Assembly (NCBI RefSeq): GCF_900114915.1
Contig: NZ_FOUS01000007.1
Coordinates: 248,001 to 312,000, forward strand
Length of the DNA stretch: 64,000 bases
Direction: 5' to 3'
DNA from: Bradyrhizobium sp. Rc3b
Lineage (GTDB): Bacteria; Pseudomonadota; Alphaproteobacteria; Rhizobiales; Xanthobacteraceae
The notes under the pieces are model-generated. The model was not told the origin of the DNA. It was given only the letters and a program-made list of their open reading frames with translations, and ran no database searches. The position numbers and the translations under genes are program-made. Positions 8,279 through 15,759 of the stretch are shown piece by piece. The number at the start of each line of letters is the position of its first letter. Position 1 is the stretch's first letter.

Positions 8279-8989
8279 CTATTTTCGCGCAAATGCCTCC
8301 CGGGCCTCGCCCCCGGCGGGCAGCCCGGCGGCCTGCAGTGCGGTTGCCGCCGGATCGCCCGGCGCGGCCAGCCATGGCAGTTTCGCGTCGATGCCGCGCG
8401 TCACGGGCTCTCCGAGCGCCCCACCGAAATCAACCGGCCAGAACCCGTTGGGCACGACTTCGACCGTGAGGCCACGGATCGCATAACCCTCGCCCAGAAC
8501 CGCCTCCGCGTGGTCGGCGGCGACAACGCGCGCCGTCTTGGGATCCTTGGGATCGCCAAAGCTGACGAGCACCGGCACGAGGTCTCCCTGCACCGGGACA
8601 ACGCCGGTCTGCCGGTGGATATCGTTGAACGAGACGCGGTTGCCGCGCGCGGCGCCATAGGCACGGAGCGCGACATAATTGATGTCGTCGAAGTCCAGCT
8701 TCGCGTCCTGCCGGTGCGCCAACAATGCCACCAGATTCTTGCCTTTGGCGCCGGCTTGGCCGAGGTCGACGAACACGGCCTCCCCGCGCGTGGTGGTGCG
8801 GCCGCCGCGGTTATAGTTGCGGTCGGGCACGACGGCCAGAACGCCGGATCCGGTCTTGATGCCGTCAGGTGTCGTGACCTCGACCGTGAGACGAAATTTG
8901 TGGCCGGGCCGGTTGATCCGGATCTGGTCGCCGACCACGATCACGGCCAGAAGCCCGAGCAGACCGGCCCATTTGCTGATGAAGCTCAA
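8279..8989 (-). CDS. Hypothetical exported or membrane-anchored protein
   Basis: A 236-residue protein with an N-terminal hydrophobic segment (residues 6-21, WAGLLGLLAVIVVGDQI) that can serve as a signal or anchor. The rest reads as a soluble periplasmic domain, with FRLTVEVTTPDGIKTGSGV near the start and a Gly/Pro/Ala-rich tail. I do not recognise the family. It lies about 90 bases upstream of the amidotransferase on the same strand and may be co-transcribed with it. It is divergent from the AI-2E family transporter. The length and steady codon use support a real gene. Confidence 0.75.
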   Translation of the reverse strand: MSFISKWAGLLGLLAVIVVGDQIRINRPGHKFRLTVEVTTPDGIKTGSGVLAVVPDRNYNRGGRTTTRGEAVFVDLGQAGAKGKNLVALLAHRQDAKLDFDDINYVALRAYGAARGNRVSFNDIHRQTGVVPVQGDLVPVLVSFGDPKDPKTARVVAADHAEAVLGEGYAIRGLTVEVVPNGFWPVDFGGALGEPVTRGIDAKLPWLAAPGDPAATALQAAGLPAGGEAREAFARK

Positions 8990-9124
8990 ACCGCCCCCAT
9001 TGTTCTTTCCTCATCGCTCTGCACCGTCGGCGCGCCGACGTCAAACCAGCGCGTTGACGCGGTCTTGATCCGAAGCGCGTTTGTCGAGAGAGTGCGGCGC
9101 GCATTGCGCTGAAAAGGACCCGAT

Positions 9125-10264
9125 GTGACCATGTCCAAAGATGAACGCTCCCGGACCCGCGGCGACCTCGCTTGGGCGATCTCGGTCGGGGGCATCGGCG
9201 TCGTGCTGTTCACCGCGCTGCTCGCCTTCACCTGGTATTTCGCCGCCACCCTGCTGCTGATCTTCACCGGCATGCTGCTTGGCCTCGGCCTCAACGCGCT
9301 GACGGGCGCGCTCGGCCGCCGCGTGCCCCTGCCGCATCCGGTGCGGCTCGCGATCGTCTGCACCGCGCTCGCTTTGATGCTCGCCGGCATCGCCTATCTC
9401 GGCGGCGCCACCATCGCCGAACAGGCTTCGCTGCTGAGCAAGACCATCAAGTCGCAGATCGGGAACGTGAAGTCGTTCCTGGACAACCACGGCATCGACA
9501 CCAGCTTCTTCGATTTCGGCAACGGCGCGACCGACGCCTCGGCCACTGCGCCCTCGGAGACGGCGCCCGCACCAGCAGCGCCCTCGCGCGGTCCCCTGCC
9601 CGGCGCCGGCGCGCTGGCCTCCAGCGGCGGCGCGATCGTGAGCCAGACCTTCAAGCTGCTGCTCGGCACCATCCACGGTGTCGGCAACATCTTTATCGTG
9701 CTGTTCCTGGGCTTCGCCTTCGCCGCCCAGCCGGCCGTCTATCACGACGGCCTGCTGTTCCTGGCGCCGGCGAGGCACCGCACCCGCGTCGCCCTGATCA
9801 TCGACCGCACAGCCGAGACGCTGGAGCGCTGGCTGATCGCGCAGATCATCGTCATGCTCGCGGTCGGCGTGGTGACCTGGATCGGGCTTGCCGTCATCGG
9901 CATCCCCAGCTCGTTCATCCTGGGAATTCAGGCCGGCCTGCTCGCCTTCATCCCGACCATCGGGGCCATCATCGCCGGCGTCGTCGTGGTGCTGGCGAGC
10001 CTCGCCTCGGGCTGGATCCCGGCGCTATCGGCCTTTCTGCTCTTCATGGGCGTGCACGCCATGGAGAGCTACGTGCTGACGCCGATCTTGCAGCGGCAGG
10101 CGCTGGACATCCCGCCGGCCACGCTGTTCGCCTTCCAGATCTTGCTCGGCGTCGTGTTCGGCATCTGGGGCCTGGCGCTGGCACTGCCGCTAGTGGCCAT
10201 CGCCAAGGTCATGATCGACCATTTCAAGACCTATGAGGCGGCGCCTCTGGCAGAAGCGGCGTAG
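9125..10264 (+). CDS. AI-2E family transporter (PerM/TqsA superfamily)
   Basis: A 379-residue integral membrane protein with about eight helices: three at the N-terminus (about 15-90), then a long variable cytoplasmic or periplasmic part, including a low-complexity Ala/Pro/Ser linker (about 138-165), and a C-terminal bundle with GIQAGLLAFIPTIGAIIAG, which matches the family's conserved 'G..aGll.fIP.iG' loop. Family members export small molecules or peptides, and AI-2 is only one documented substrate, so the name should not be read literally. Start may be GTG at 9125 or ATG at 9131; the latter is equally likely. A palindromic repeat begins at its stop codon. Confidence 0.88.
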   Translation: MTMSKDERSRTRGDLAWAISVGGIGVVLFTALLAFTWYFAATLLLIFTGMLLGLGLNALTGALGRRVPLPHPVRLAIVCTALALMLAGIAYLGGATIAEQASLLSKTIKSQIGNVKSFLDNHGIDTSFFDFGNGATDASATAPSETAPAPAAPSRGPLPGAGALASSGGAIVSQTFKLLLGTIHGVGNIFIVLFLGFAFAAQPAVYHDGLLFLAPARHRTRVALIIDRTAETLERWLIAQIIVMLAVGVVTWIGLAVIGIPSSFILGIQAGLLAFIPTIGAIIAGVVVVLASLASGWIPALSAFLLFMGVHAMESYVLTPILQRQALDIPPATLFAFQILLGVVFGIWGLALALPLVAIAKVMIDHFKTYEAAPLAEAA

Positions 10265-10312
10265 AGCATGATCCGGAAAAGTGTGCAGCGGTTTTCCGAT
10301 TAGATCATGCTC
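10264..10312. repeat. Dispersed palindrome GAGCATGATC...GATCATGCTC
   Basis: Arms GAGCATGATC (10,264-10,273) and GATCATGCTC (10,303-10,312), with an inner pair CCGGAAAA and TTTTCCG. It begins at the last base of the transporter's stop codon, so it may serve as its transcript-end hairpin. This palindrome is common downstream of rhizobial genes. Confidence 0.7.
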
Positions 10313-10325
10313 CAGAAATAAGCCC

Positions 10326-10622
10326 TCAGGTCGTGAGCACAGTCTCGGTGTGCTCGACCTCGGGCGGCGAGGCAAAGTACTGGCCAACGAGGCCGCGCCA
10401 TTCGGTGAAATTCTCCGAGCCGCGGAAATCGACGGTGTGGTTTTCCAGCGTCGCCCATTTCACCATCAGCCGGTAGCGCTGCGGCTTTTCGATCGATTTG
10501 TGCAGCTCAAAACCGTGAAAGCCCTTGGAGCGGCCGAAGTCGGCCTTGGCCTTGGCGACGGCGGCCTCAAAATCCTTCTCGCTGCCCGGCTTGACGTCGA
10601 TTTGCGCGATCTCGGTGATCAT
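10326..10622 (-). CDS. Antibiotic biosynthesis monooxygenase (ABM) domain protein
   Basis: A 98-residue, single-domain ferredoxin-like fold protein. The start MITEIAQIDVKPGSEKDFE is the standard ABM beginning ('i..i.vkpG.e..Fe'), followed by GFHGFELHKSIE and YRLMVKWATLENH, matching the family's 'y.l...We....h'. Members are small dimeric oxygenases or stress-related quinol or heme-handling proteins; the substrate cannot be inferred. The frame extends upstream to 10,712, but that part overlaps the neighbouring terminator and is not protein-like. It is transcribed in the same direction as the 79-residue gene upstream, but a terminator separates them. Confidence 0.85.
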   Translation of the reverse strand: MITEIAQIDVKPGSEKDFEAAVAKAKADFGRSKGFHGFELHKSIEKPQRYRLMVKWATLENHTVDFRGSENFTEWRGLVGQYFASPPEVEHTETVLTT

Positions 10623-10670
10623 CGGTTTCCACCCGTTTTTTGTTCGATAGGCGTGTCTAGCGCAGCCGGC

Positions 10671-10700
10671 GAAAAAGAAAAAGGCGCCGAAACGGCGCCC
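10671..10700 (-). terminator. Rho-independent terminator after the 79-residue membrane protein gene
   Basis: A perfect hairpin (GGCGCCG, AAA loop, CGGCGCC at 10,683-10,699). On the minus strand it is followed by TTTTTCTTTTT. Its position 26 bases past the end of the upstream gene and before the ABM gene suggests that the two are separate transcripts. Confidence 0.85.
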
Positions 10701-10725
10701 TGGTCGGTCCAAAAATGCAGGTCTC

Positions 10726-10965
10726 TCAGATGAGCAGCAGAACGCTGCCCGCCACGATCAGGACGCAGCCGATGAACAGCGCGAGCGGCCAGTAGCTGCG
10801 GCGGCCTTGCGTGTAACGCCCCTGCGCGCGGCGCTCGGTGATCAGCGCGCTCTCGTATTCATCCGCAGTGGAGAACAGACAGGCGAAACCGCTGCGTGCC
10901 GAGGCTGCAGCGGCTTCGAGCGACATCAGGGCAGCTTGCGGATTCTGTCGACGGATCGATTCCAT
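10726..10965 (-). CDS. Small hypothetical membrane protein
   Basis: A 79-residue protein with a soluble N-terminal half and a C-terminal membrane anchor (about residues 60-79, PLALFIGCVLIVAGSVLLLI). A basic stretch before the helix (RRAQGRYTQGRR) predicts that the N-terminal half stays cytoplasmic. No family is recognised. It is followed closely by a strong terminator, which supports it as an expressed unit. It may be a tail-anchored protein; the function is unknown. Confidence 0.7.
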   Translation of the reverse strand: MESIRRQNPQAALMSLEAAAASARSGFACLFSTADEYESALITERRAQGRYTQGRRSYWPLALFIGCVLIVAGSVLLLI

Positions 10966-11024
10966 GACCGCAATGGTAGGGATCGAATGGTAAACAGAGG
11001 ATTACCGCGATGCTGCCTTGCGTC

Positions 11025-12245
11025 TCAGGCGGTGGCCGGCCGCGGCTGCGGCGCACTGATCCGCGCGGCGCTCTGGCGGCGCCAGTTCTCCAGCGACAGC
11101 GGCAGCTCCTCCGCCGCCTCGACGCGGTTACGGCCGCCGCGCTTGGCCTGGTAGAGCGCGGTGTCGGCGGATGCCAGCAGCACCTCGAGCTCGGTGCCGG
11201 CGGGCCCGCCGGCGACGCCGATGCTGACGGTGGTGTCGACCGGGCCTTCGTCGACCACGACGCCAGAGGTCTCGAACGCCTCGCGCACGCGCTCGGCGAC
11301 CAGCACGCCCTCCTCCAGCGAACACGGCAGCAGCGCGGCGAACTCCTCGCCGCCGATGCGGCCCGACATGTCGGTGATGCGTAAGTTGCTGACGACGACG
11401 GTCGAGAACAGTTTCAGCATCTCGTCGCCGGCGGGGTGGCCGAAGCGGTCGTTGATCGACTTGAAGTGATCGATGTCGAAGATCATCACGGTCACGGGAC
11501 GTCCGGCCTTGGCCTCGCGCTCGATCACGCGGCCGCAGGCTTCCGAGAAGCCGCGGCGGTTGAGCATGCCGGTCAGGGGATCGGTCGACGCGGCGGTGCG
11601 GTGCGCGGTCACGGTGCGCTCGGACACCAGCATGAAGATCACGAACACGGTGCCGACGGCATAGAGGATCAGTTCGACCGCGAACACCTTGACCCAGATG
11701 CTCTGGGAGAAGCCGGCATCGTGCGGACGCAGGAAACTGCCGATCAGGACCGGCAGCATCAACACGCAGCCATGCATCACCGGCATCACGAAGGCGGGCC
11801 AGCGCCGCTGCAGGCTCTTGCGCCGTTCGGTCCAGAGCTCGCTGGCGGTCAGTGCCGCATAAACCGAGACGATGCCGGCGCCGACGATCATCCGCAACAT
11901 GGATGCCTCGGGGGCGAGCAGCGTGACGGCGGCGACCCAGGCGAGCGCACCGAGCACGAGACCCGGCCAGTTCGGCTTGCGGCCGTGGAAGACGCGCGCC
12001 GCATTCCACACCATGCCGCAGGCGACGAAGCCGACCGCGTTCAGCGCAAGGTAAAGATGCGGGCCCAGCCTGTCGCCGGCTGCGGTCCACAGCGCGACGG
12101 AGGCGGCACCGAGCAGATACGCGGTGCCCCACCATTTCAGTGCAGGGCTGTTCTCCTGCCTGCCGAAAAACACCATCATGGCGCCGAGCAGTGCGGCAAC
12201 CATGGTGGCGACCAAATAGAGCGTGATGCTATCGAGCGACATCAT
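11025..12245 (-). CDS. Membrane-bound diguanylate cyclase (GGDEF domain)
   Basis: A 406-residue protein with an N-terminal sensor of about six or seven membrane helices (residues 5-208) and a C-terminal GGDEF domain (about 215-375). The active-site motif is GGEEF (298-302), which is compatible with cyclase activity. An intact inhibitory I-site RITD (289-292) sits exactly five residues before it, so feedback inhibition by c-di-GMP is expected. The substrate-binding segment FDIDHFKSINDRFGH is complete. No EAL domain is present. It makes c-di-GMP from two GTP, a signal for biofilm or motility. The membrane sensor has no recognised ligand. Monocistronic by spacing. Confidence 0.94.
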   Translation of the reverse strand: MMSLDSITLYLVATMVAALLGAMMVFFGRQENSPALKWWGTAYLLGAASVALWTAAGDRLGPHLYLALNAVGFVACGMVWNAARVFHGRKPNWPGLVLGALAWVAAVTLLAPEASMLRMIVGAGIVSVYAALTASELWTERRKSLQRRWPAFVMPVMHGCVLMLPVLIGSFLRPHDAGFSQSIWVKVFAVELILYAVGTVFVIFMLVSERTVTAHRTAASTDPLTGMLNRRGFSEACGRVIEREAKAGRPVTVMIFDIDHFKSINDRFGHPAGDEMLKLFSTVVVSNLRITDMSGRIGGEEFAALLPCSLEEGVLVAERVREAFETSGVVVDEGPVDTTVSIGVAGGPAGTELEVLLASADTALYQAKRGGRNRVEAAEELPLSLENWRRQSAARISAPQPRPATA

Positions 12246-12402
12246 GTCGGCCCCCTTTAAGACATAGCAGTTACGCGACCGGCCCCAGCCGTTTGCGCGC
12301 CCTTCCGAATGCGACGCTAGGTCGCGCGAGTTCCATTCAGGTTTTCGCGGGAGGCCAAGTTTTCGGGAAACACGCCATCAATTTGCATACAAACGAACAA
12401 CA

Positions 12403-12430
12403 AAAAGGGCGCTGAAATCAGCGCCCTTTT
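12403..12430 (-). terminator. Rho-independent terminator of rplM-rpsI
   Basis: A 13-bp stem (AAAAGGGCGCTGA / TCAGCGCCCTTTT) 45 bases past the rpsI stop. On the minus strand it is followed by a T-rich run. A strong, nearly symmetrical hairpin, as expected after a highly expressed ribosomal operon. Confidence 0.9.
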
Positions 12431-12474
12431 GCATCTCATTGAAGCCGCTTTCGCGGCGAATGTGACCGAAGCGA

Positions 12475-12954
12475 TTAACGCTTCGAGAACTGGAAGGACC
12501 GGCGGGCCTTGGCCTTGCCGTACTTCTTGCGCTCGACCACGCGGGAGTCGCGGGTCAGGAAGCCGCCCTTCTTGAGCACGGAGCGCAGCTCCGGCTCGAA
12601 ATAGGTCAGCGCCTTGGAGATGCCGTGACGGACCGCGCCGGCCTGGCCGGACAGGCCGCCGCCGGCAACCGTGCAGATCACGTCGTACTGGCCCGAACGC
12701 TGGGCCACGGAGAACGGCTGCTCGATCATCATGCGCAGCACGGGACGGGCGAAATAGACCTCGACCTCGCGCGAGTTGACGGTGACCTTGCCGGCGCCCG
12801 GCTTGATCCAGACGCGGGCGACCGCGTCCTTGCGCTTGCCGGTGGCATAGGCGCGGTTGAACTTGTCGACCTTCTTCTCGTGCTTGGGCGCATCGGGCGC
12901 CGCCGCCGTCTTGAGCTGCGAGAGCTGGTCGAGCGACTGGATGGATTCGGCCAT
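12475..12954 (-). CDS. rpsI: 30S ribosomal protein S9
   Basis: A 159-residue S9 protein with an alphaproteobacterial N-terminal extension (first 30 residues or so, Lys/Ala-rich), then the S9 core beginning AYATGKRKDAVARVWIKPG and the invariant basic tail ending KARRSFQFSKR, whose last Arg reaches the ribosomal P site near tRNA. The GGG-rich loop VAGGGLSGQAGAVRHGISKAL is intact. It lies one base after rplM on the same strand, forming the conserved rplM-rpsI operon, and ends before a strong terminator. Confidence 0.98.
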   Translation of the reverse strand: MAESIQSLDQLSQLKTAAAPDAPKHEKKVDKFNRAYATGKRKDAVARVWIKPGAGKVTVNSREVEVYFARPVLRMMIEQPFSVAQRSGQYDVICTVAGGGLSGQAGAVRHGISKALTYFEPELRSVLKKGGFLTRDSRVVERKKYGKAKARRSFQFSKR

Positions 12955-12955
12955 A

Positions 12956-13420
12956 TTATGCGGCCCTCGTGTTCTTGCGGTTCAACTTGGCGATGTCGAT
13001 CTTCTCGGGCTGCTGCGCCTCGTGCGGATGATCGGCGCCGCCGTAGACACGGAGGTTGCCCATCTGCACGCGACCGAGCGGGCCACGCGGGATCATGCGC
13101 TCGACGGCCTTCTCGAGCACGCGCTCGGGATGCTTGCCCTCGAGGATCTGGCGCGCGGTGCGCTCCTTGACGTGGCCGACATAGCCGGTGTGCTTGTAAT
13201 AGGTCTTCTGCTCGCGCTTGCGCCCCGTGAGGACCGCATGCTGCGCATTGATGATGATGACGTTGTCGCCGCAATCAACGTGCGGGGTGTAGGTCGGGAG
13301 GTGCTTGCCGCGCAGGCGCATGGCGACGATGGTGGCGAGGCGGCCGACGACCAGACCCTTGGCGTCGATCAGCACCCACTTCTTCGTCACCTCAGCCGGC
13401 TTTGCCGAAAAGGTTTTCAT
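12956..13420 (-). CDS. rplM: 50S ribosomal protein L13
   Basis: A 154-residue L13 protein. The start at 13,420 gives MKTFSAKPAEVTKKWVLIDA, the standard alphaproteobacterial beginning; 13 upstream in-frame codons are not part of the family. Core motifs GLVVGRLATIVAMRLRGKH and the HTGYVGHVKERTA region are intact, and length is normal. First gene of the rplM-rpsI operon. The protein binds 23S rRNA early in 50S assembly, and in some bacteria L13 also represses its own translation. Confidence 0.98.
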   Translation of the reverse strand: MKTFSAKPAEVTKKWVLIDAKGLVVGRLATIVAMRLRGKHLPTYTPHVDCGDNVIIINAQHAVLTGRKREQKTYYKHTGYVGHVKERTARQILEGKHPERVLEKAVERMIPRGPLGRVQMGNLRVYGGADHPHEAQQPEKIDIAKLNRKNTRAA

Positions 13421-13578
13421 GTCAGAGTTTCCGTGGACGGGGAGCATCGGCGCGAACACCGCGCCGGACTGCGCGGTTTTCTAGAGAAGAGACGCACAAC
13501 GGTCAATGCCCATGGACCGAAATTAGCATCGCAATATCAACGACTTAAAAATATGGTGCTATATTACCTGCAAAAAGC

Positions 13579-14007
13579 TCAAACATTTGGAATGGAATAG
13601 GTCGAGGTGACATGGGCGATCGGATCGGGCGAGCTGCCGGACAGCAGTTTCACCTCCCCGACCGCCAGCCGCTTGCCGAGCTTGAGCAGCCGCGCCTCCG
13701 CCAGCACGTCCTGACCGGGCTGCCCCTTGCGCAGGAAGTTGATGTTGAGATTGGTGGTGACAGCGAGCCCGACCGGCCCGATCGCGGACAGCAGCACCAC
13801 GTACATCGCGAAATCGGCCAGCGCCATTAGCGTCGGGCCGGACACGGTTCCGCCCGGCCGCAGCATCCTTTCACTGTAGCGCTGGCGCAAAAGGCAGGTC
13901 TGGCCGTCCGCGCTTTCTATCGTGATGTCGTCGCCGCTGAAGGCCTGGGGAAACTCGTGACGGAGGAACTGCTCGACCTCTGCCACGCTCATTTTCGCTG
14001 ACGCCAT
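13579..14007 (-). CDS. PaaI-family hotdog-fold thioesterase
   Basis: A 142-residue hotdog-fold protein. The central region RYSERMLRPGGTVSGPTLMALADFAMY matches the PaaI/4HBT signature, in which the Gly-rich turn precedes the long central helix carrying the catalytic acid (Asp in ALADFA). Such proteins hydrolyse acyl-CoA thioesters as homotetramers. The start at 14,007 (MASAKMSVAEV) is preferred over 14,019, but both are possible. It lies opposite and about 85 bases from the crotonase gene; a shared acyl-CoA role is inferred from context only. Confidence 0.87.
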   Translation of the reverse strand: MASAKMSVAEVEQFLRHEFPQAFSGDDITIESADGQTCLLRQRYSERMLRPGGTVSGPTLMALADFAMYVVLLSAIGPVGLAVTTNLNINFLRKGQPGQDVLAEARLLKLGKRLAVGEVKLLSGSSPDPIAHVTSTYSIPNV

Positions 14008-14092
14008 GCTGTTCCCCACCCTCGCTTCGCTTGCCCTGTTACATTAAGTTATCTGCGTCATTCAAATGCAATAATCCAACGGAAACGCTTCG

Positions 14093-14917
14093 ATGTCCGC
14101 CCAGGCTGCCCGCGCCCCCTCCCCGCAACCGCCGATCCTGCTGCGCGAGACCGTAGGCCCGATCGCCGTGCTGACGCTGAACCGCCCCGCCGCGCGCAAC
14201 AGCCTGTCGGCGGCGATGATCGCCAGCCTGCATGCGGAGCTCAACGAGATCCGCGATGACAAGGCCGTCCGCGGCGTCGTGATCGCTGCCAACGGTCCTG
14301 CCTTCTCCGCCGGCCACGACATGAAGGAGCTGACCGCGCGCCGCACTGACCCCGATCGCGGCCGCGCCTTCTTTGCCGAGATGATGACCGCCTGCAGCGC
14401 GATGATGCAGGCGATCGTGCACCTGCCAAAGCCTGTGGTCGCTGCCGTCCAGGGCATCGCGACCGCGGCCGGCTGCCAGCTCGTGGCAAGCTGCGATCTC
14501 GCCATCGCCTCGGAGGCAGCACACTTCGCCACGCCCGGCGTCGACATCGGCCTGTTCTGCTCAACACCAATGGTGGCACTGTCGCGCAACGTGCCGCGCA
14601 AGCAGGCGATGGAGATGTTGCTGACGGGCGAGCCCATCCCGGCGACCCGCGCCCGCGAGATCGGCCTCATCAACCGCGTGGTGCCCGCCGGCACTGAACG
14701 CGACGCCGCGATCGAGCTCGCGCAACAGGTCGCGCTGAAATCCGCCTACACCGTCAAGCTCGGCAAGGAAGCATTCTACCGCCAGGCCGAGATGAGCCTT
14801 GCGGATGCCTATCGCTATGCCGCAGAGGTGATGACCGAGAACATGATGGCGCGCGACGCCGAGGAAGGCATCGGCGCCTTCATCGAGAAGCGCACGCCGA
14901 CATGGCGGGATGAGTAG
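14093..14917 (+). CDS. Crotonase-fold protein of the ECHDC3 type, lacking the usual catalytic acids
   Basis: A 274-residue enoyl-CoA hydratase/isomerase-fold protein. Both oxyanion-hole segments are present (FSAGHDM, 71-77; GIATAAGCQL, 121-130). In true hydratases two glutamates act. Here the first position is Gln129 (GCQL instead of GCEL) and the second, in TPGVDIGLFCSTP, is Gly rather than Glu. The segments GCQLVASCDLAIAS and ATPGVDIGLFCSTPMVAL strongly resemble my recollection of the mitochondrial protein ECHDC3, whose function is not well understood. Standard hydratase activity is therefore doubtful. The gene is divergent from a thioesterase gene. Confidence 0.88.
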   Translation: MSAQAARAPSPQPPILLRETVGPIAVLTLNRPAARNSLSAAMIASLHAELNEIRDDKAVRGVVIAANGPAFSAGHDMKELTARRTDPDRGRAFFAEMMTACSAMMQAIVHLPKPVVAAVQGIATAAGCQLVASCDLAIASEAAHFATPGVDIGLFCSTPMVALSRNVPRKQAMEMLLTGEPIPATRAREIGLINRVVPAGTERDAAIELAQQVALKSAYTVKLGKEAFYRQAEMSLADAYRYAAEVMTENMMARDAEEGIGAFIEKRTPTWRDE

Positions 14918-14933
14918 CTATATTTCTTACACC

Positions 14934-15011
14934 GTCATTCCGGGGCGATGCGAAGCATCGAACCCGGAATCTCGAGATTCCGGGTCGGCTCTTCGAGCCG
15001 CCCGGAATGAC
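14934..15011. repeat. Dispersed palindrome GTCATTCCGGGG...CCCGGAATGAC, copy 1
   Basis: About 78 bases. Outer arms GTCATTCCGGG and CCCGGAATGAC, with internal hairpins (CGATGCGAAGCATCG and GAATCTCGAGATTC). Copies 2 and 3 are at 17,049-17,158 and 62,322-62,401. This copy ends only 14 bases before the start codon of the next gene, so it lies in its 5' leader or promoter. Confidence 0.8.
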
Positions 15012-15025
15012 GAATGAAGGATCAC

Positions 15026-15610
15026 ATGAACCACGACGCCTATTCCGACAATTACATCCGCGCCATCCTCAACACCGTGAAGTCGATCGCGATGGTCGGC
15101 GCCTCGCCGGTCAACGTGCGACCGAGCTATTTCGCGTTCAAATATCTGGCGCAGCGCGGCTACGACATGATCCCGGTCAATCCCGGCCATGTCGGCAAGG
15201 AGCTGCTCGCCAAACCCTTTATCGCCTCGCTCTCCGACATCGGCCGTCCCATCGACATGATCGACATCTTCCGCAATTCCAGCCACATCATGCCTGTCGT
15301 CGAAGAGGCGCTCACGCTCGACCCGCTGCCGAAGGTGATCTGGATGCAGCTCGGCGCGCGCGATGACGTAGCGGCGGCGAAGGCGGAATCGGTCGGTATC
15401 AAGGTGGTGATGAATCGCTGCCCCAAGATCGAATATGGCCGCCTGTCATCCGAGATCTCCTGGATGGGCGTGAATTCGCGCACGCTCAGCTCCAAGCGCG
15501 CGCCGGCACCGACGCAAGGCATGCGGCTATCCCTCAATCGGATGAGTGTCGGCGGCGGCGACACTGCGGCCTCCGATCGCGCGGCCAAAAACAAGACCGA
15601 GCAAAGCTGA
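15026..15610 (+). CDS. CoA-binding (Rossmann-fold) protein
   Basis: A 194-residue protein of the CoA_binding_2 family. The N-terminal Rossmann strand-loop is VKSIAMVGASPVNVRPSYFAFKYL, followed by a second strand leading to IPVNPGH. The later stretch VIWMQLGARDDVAAAKA, then VVMNRCPKIEYGR, is the typical nucleotide-binding end. The start at 15,026 has a good ribosome binding site (GAAGG, six bases before); the Met at 15,014 lies in that site. Family members are small single-domain proteins related to succinyl-CoA synthetase alpha subunits. It precedes metY by about 150 bases on the same strand. The role is unknown. Confidence 0.88.
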   Translation: MNHDAYSDNYIRAILNTVKSIAMVGASPVNVRPSYFAFKYLAQRGYDMIPVNPGHVGKELLAKPFIASLSDIGRPIDMIDIFRNSSHIMPVVEEALTLDPLPKVIWMQLGARDDVAAAKAESVGIKVVMNRCPKIEYGRLSSEISWMGVNSRTLSSKRAPAPTQGMRLSLNRMSVGGGDTAASDRAAKNKTEQS

Positions 15611-15759
15611 CGCAATTGCGAGGGATTCATTTTGCCAACGCGACAATGCGTAGCAAGATCATTCCCAAATGGTCTTGACGTGAAGCGGCGCCTTGACGGC
15701 GAGCGCGGCGCCCATCAGCATGCCGCGCGATTTCAGACCAAGAGAACAGGACGCCCTCA

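Noticed and set aside
6841..8469. Plus-strand frame of 542 codons
   Set aside because: It runs through three intergenic repeats and antisense to the PuuD-like gene, and has no family similarity.
15611..15759. SAM-responsive riboswitch upstream of metY
   Set aside because: I looked for SAM-II-type conserved elements and pseudoknot arms and found none.
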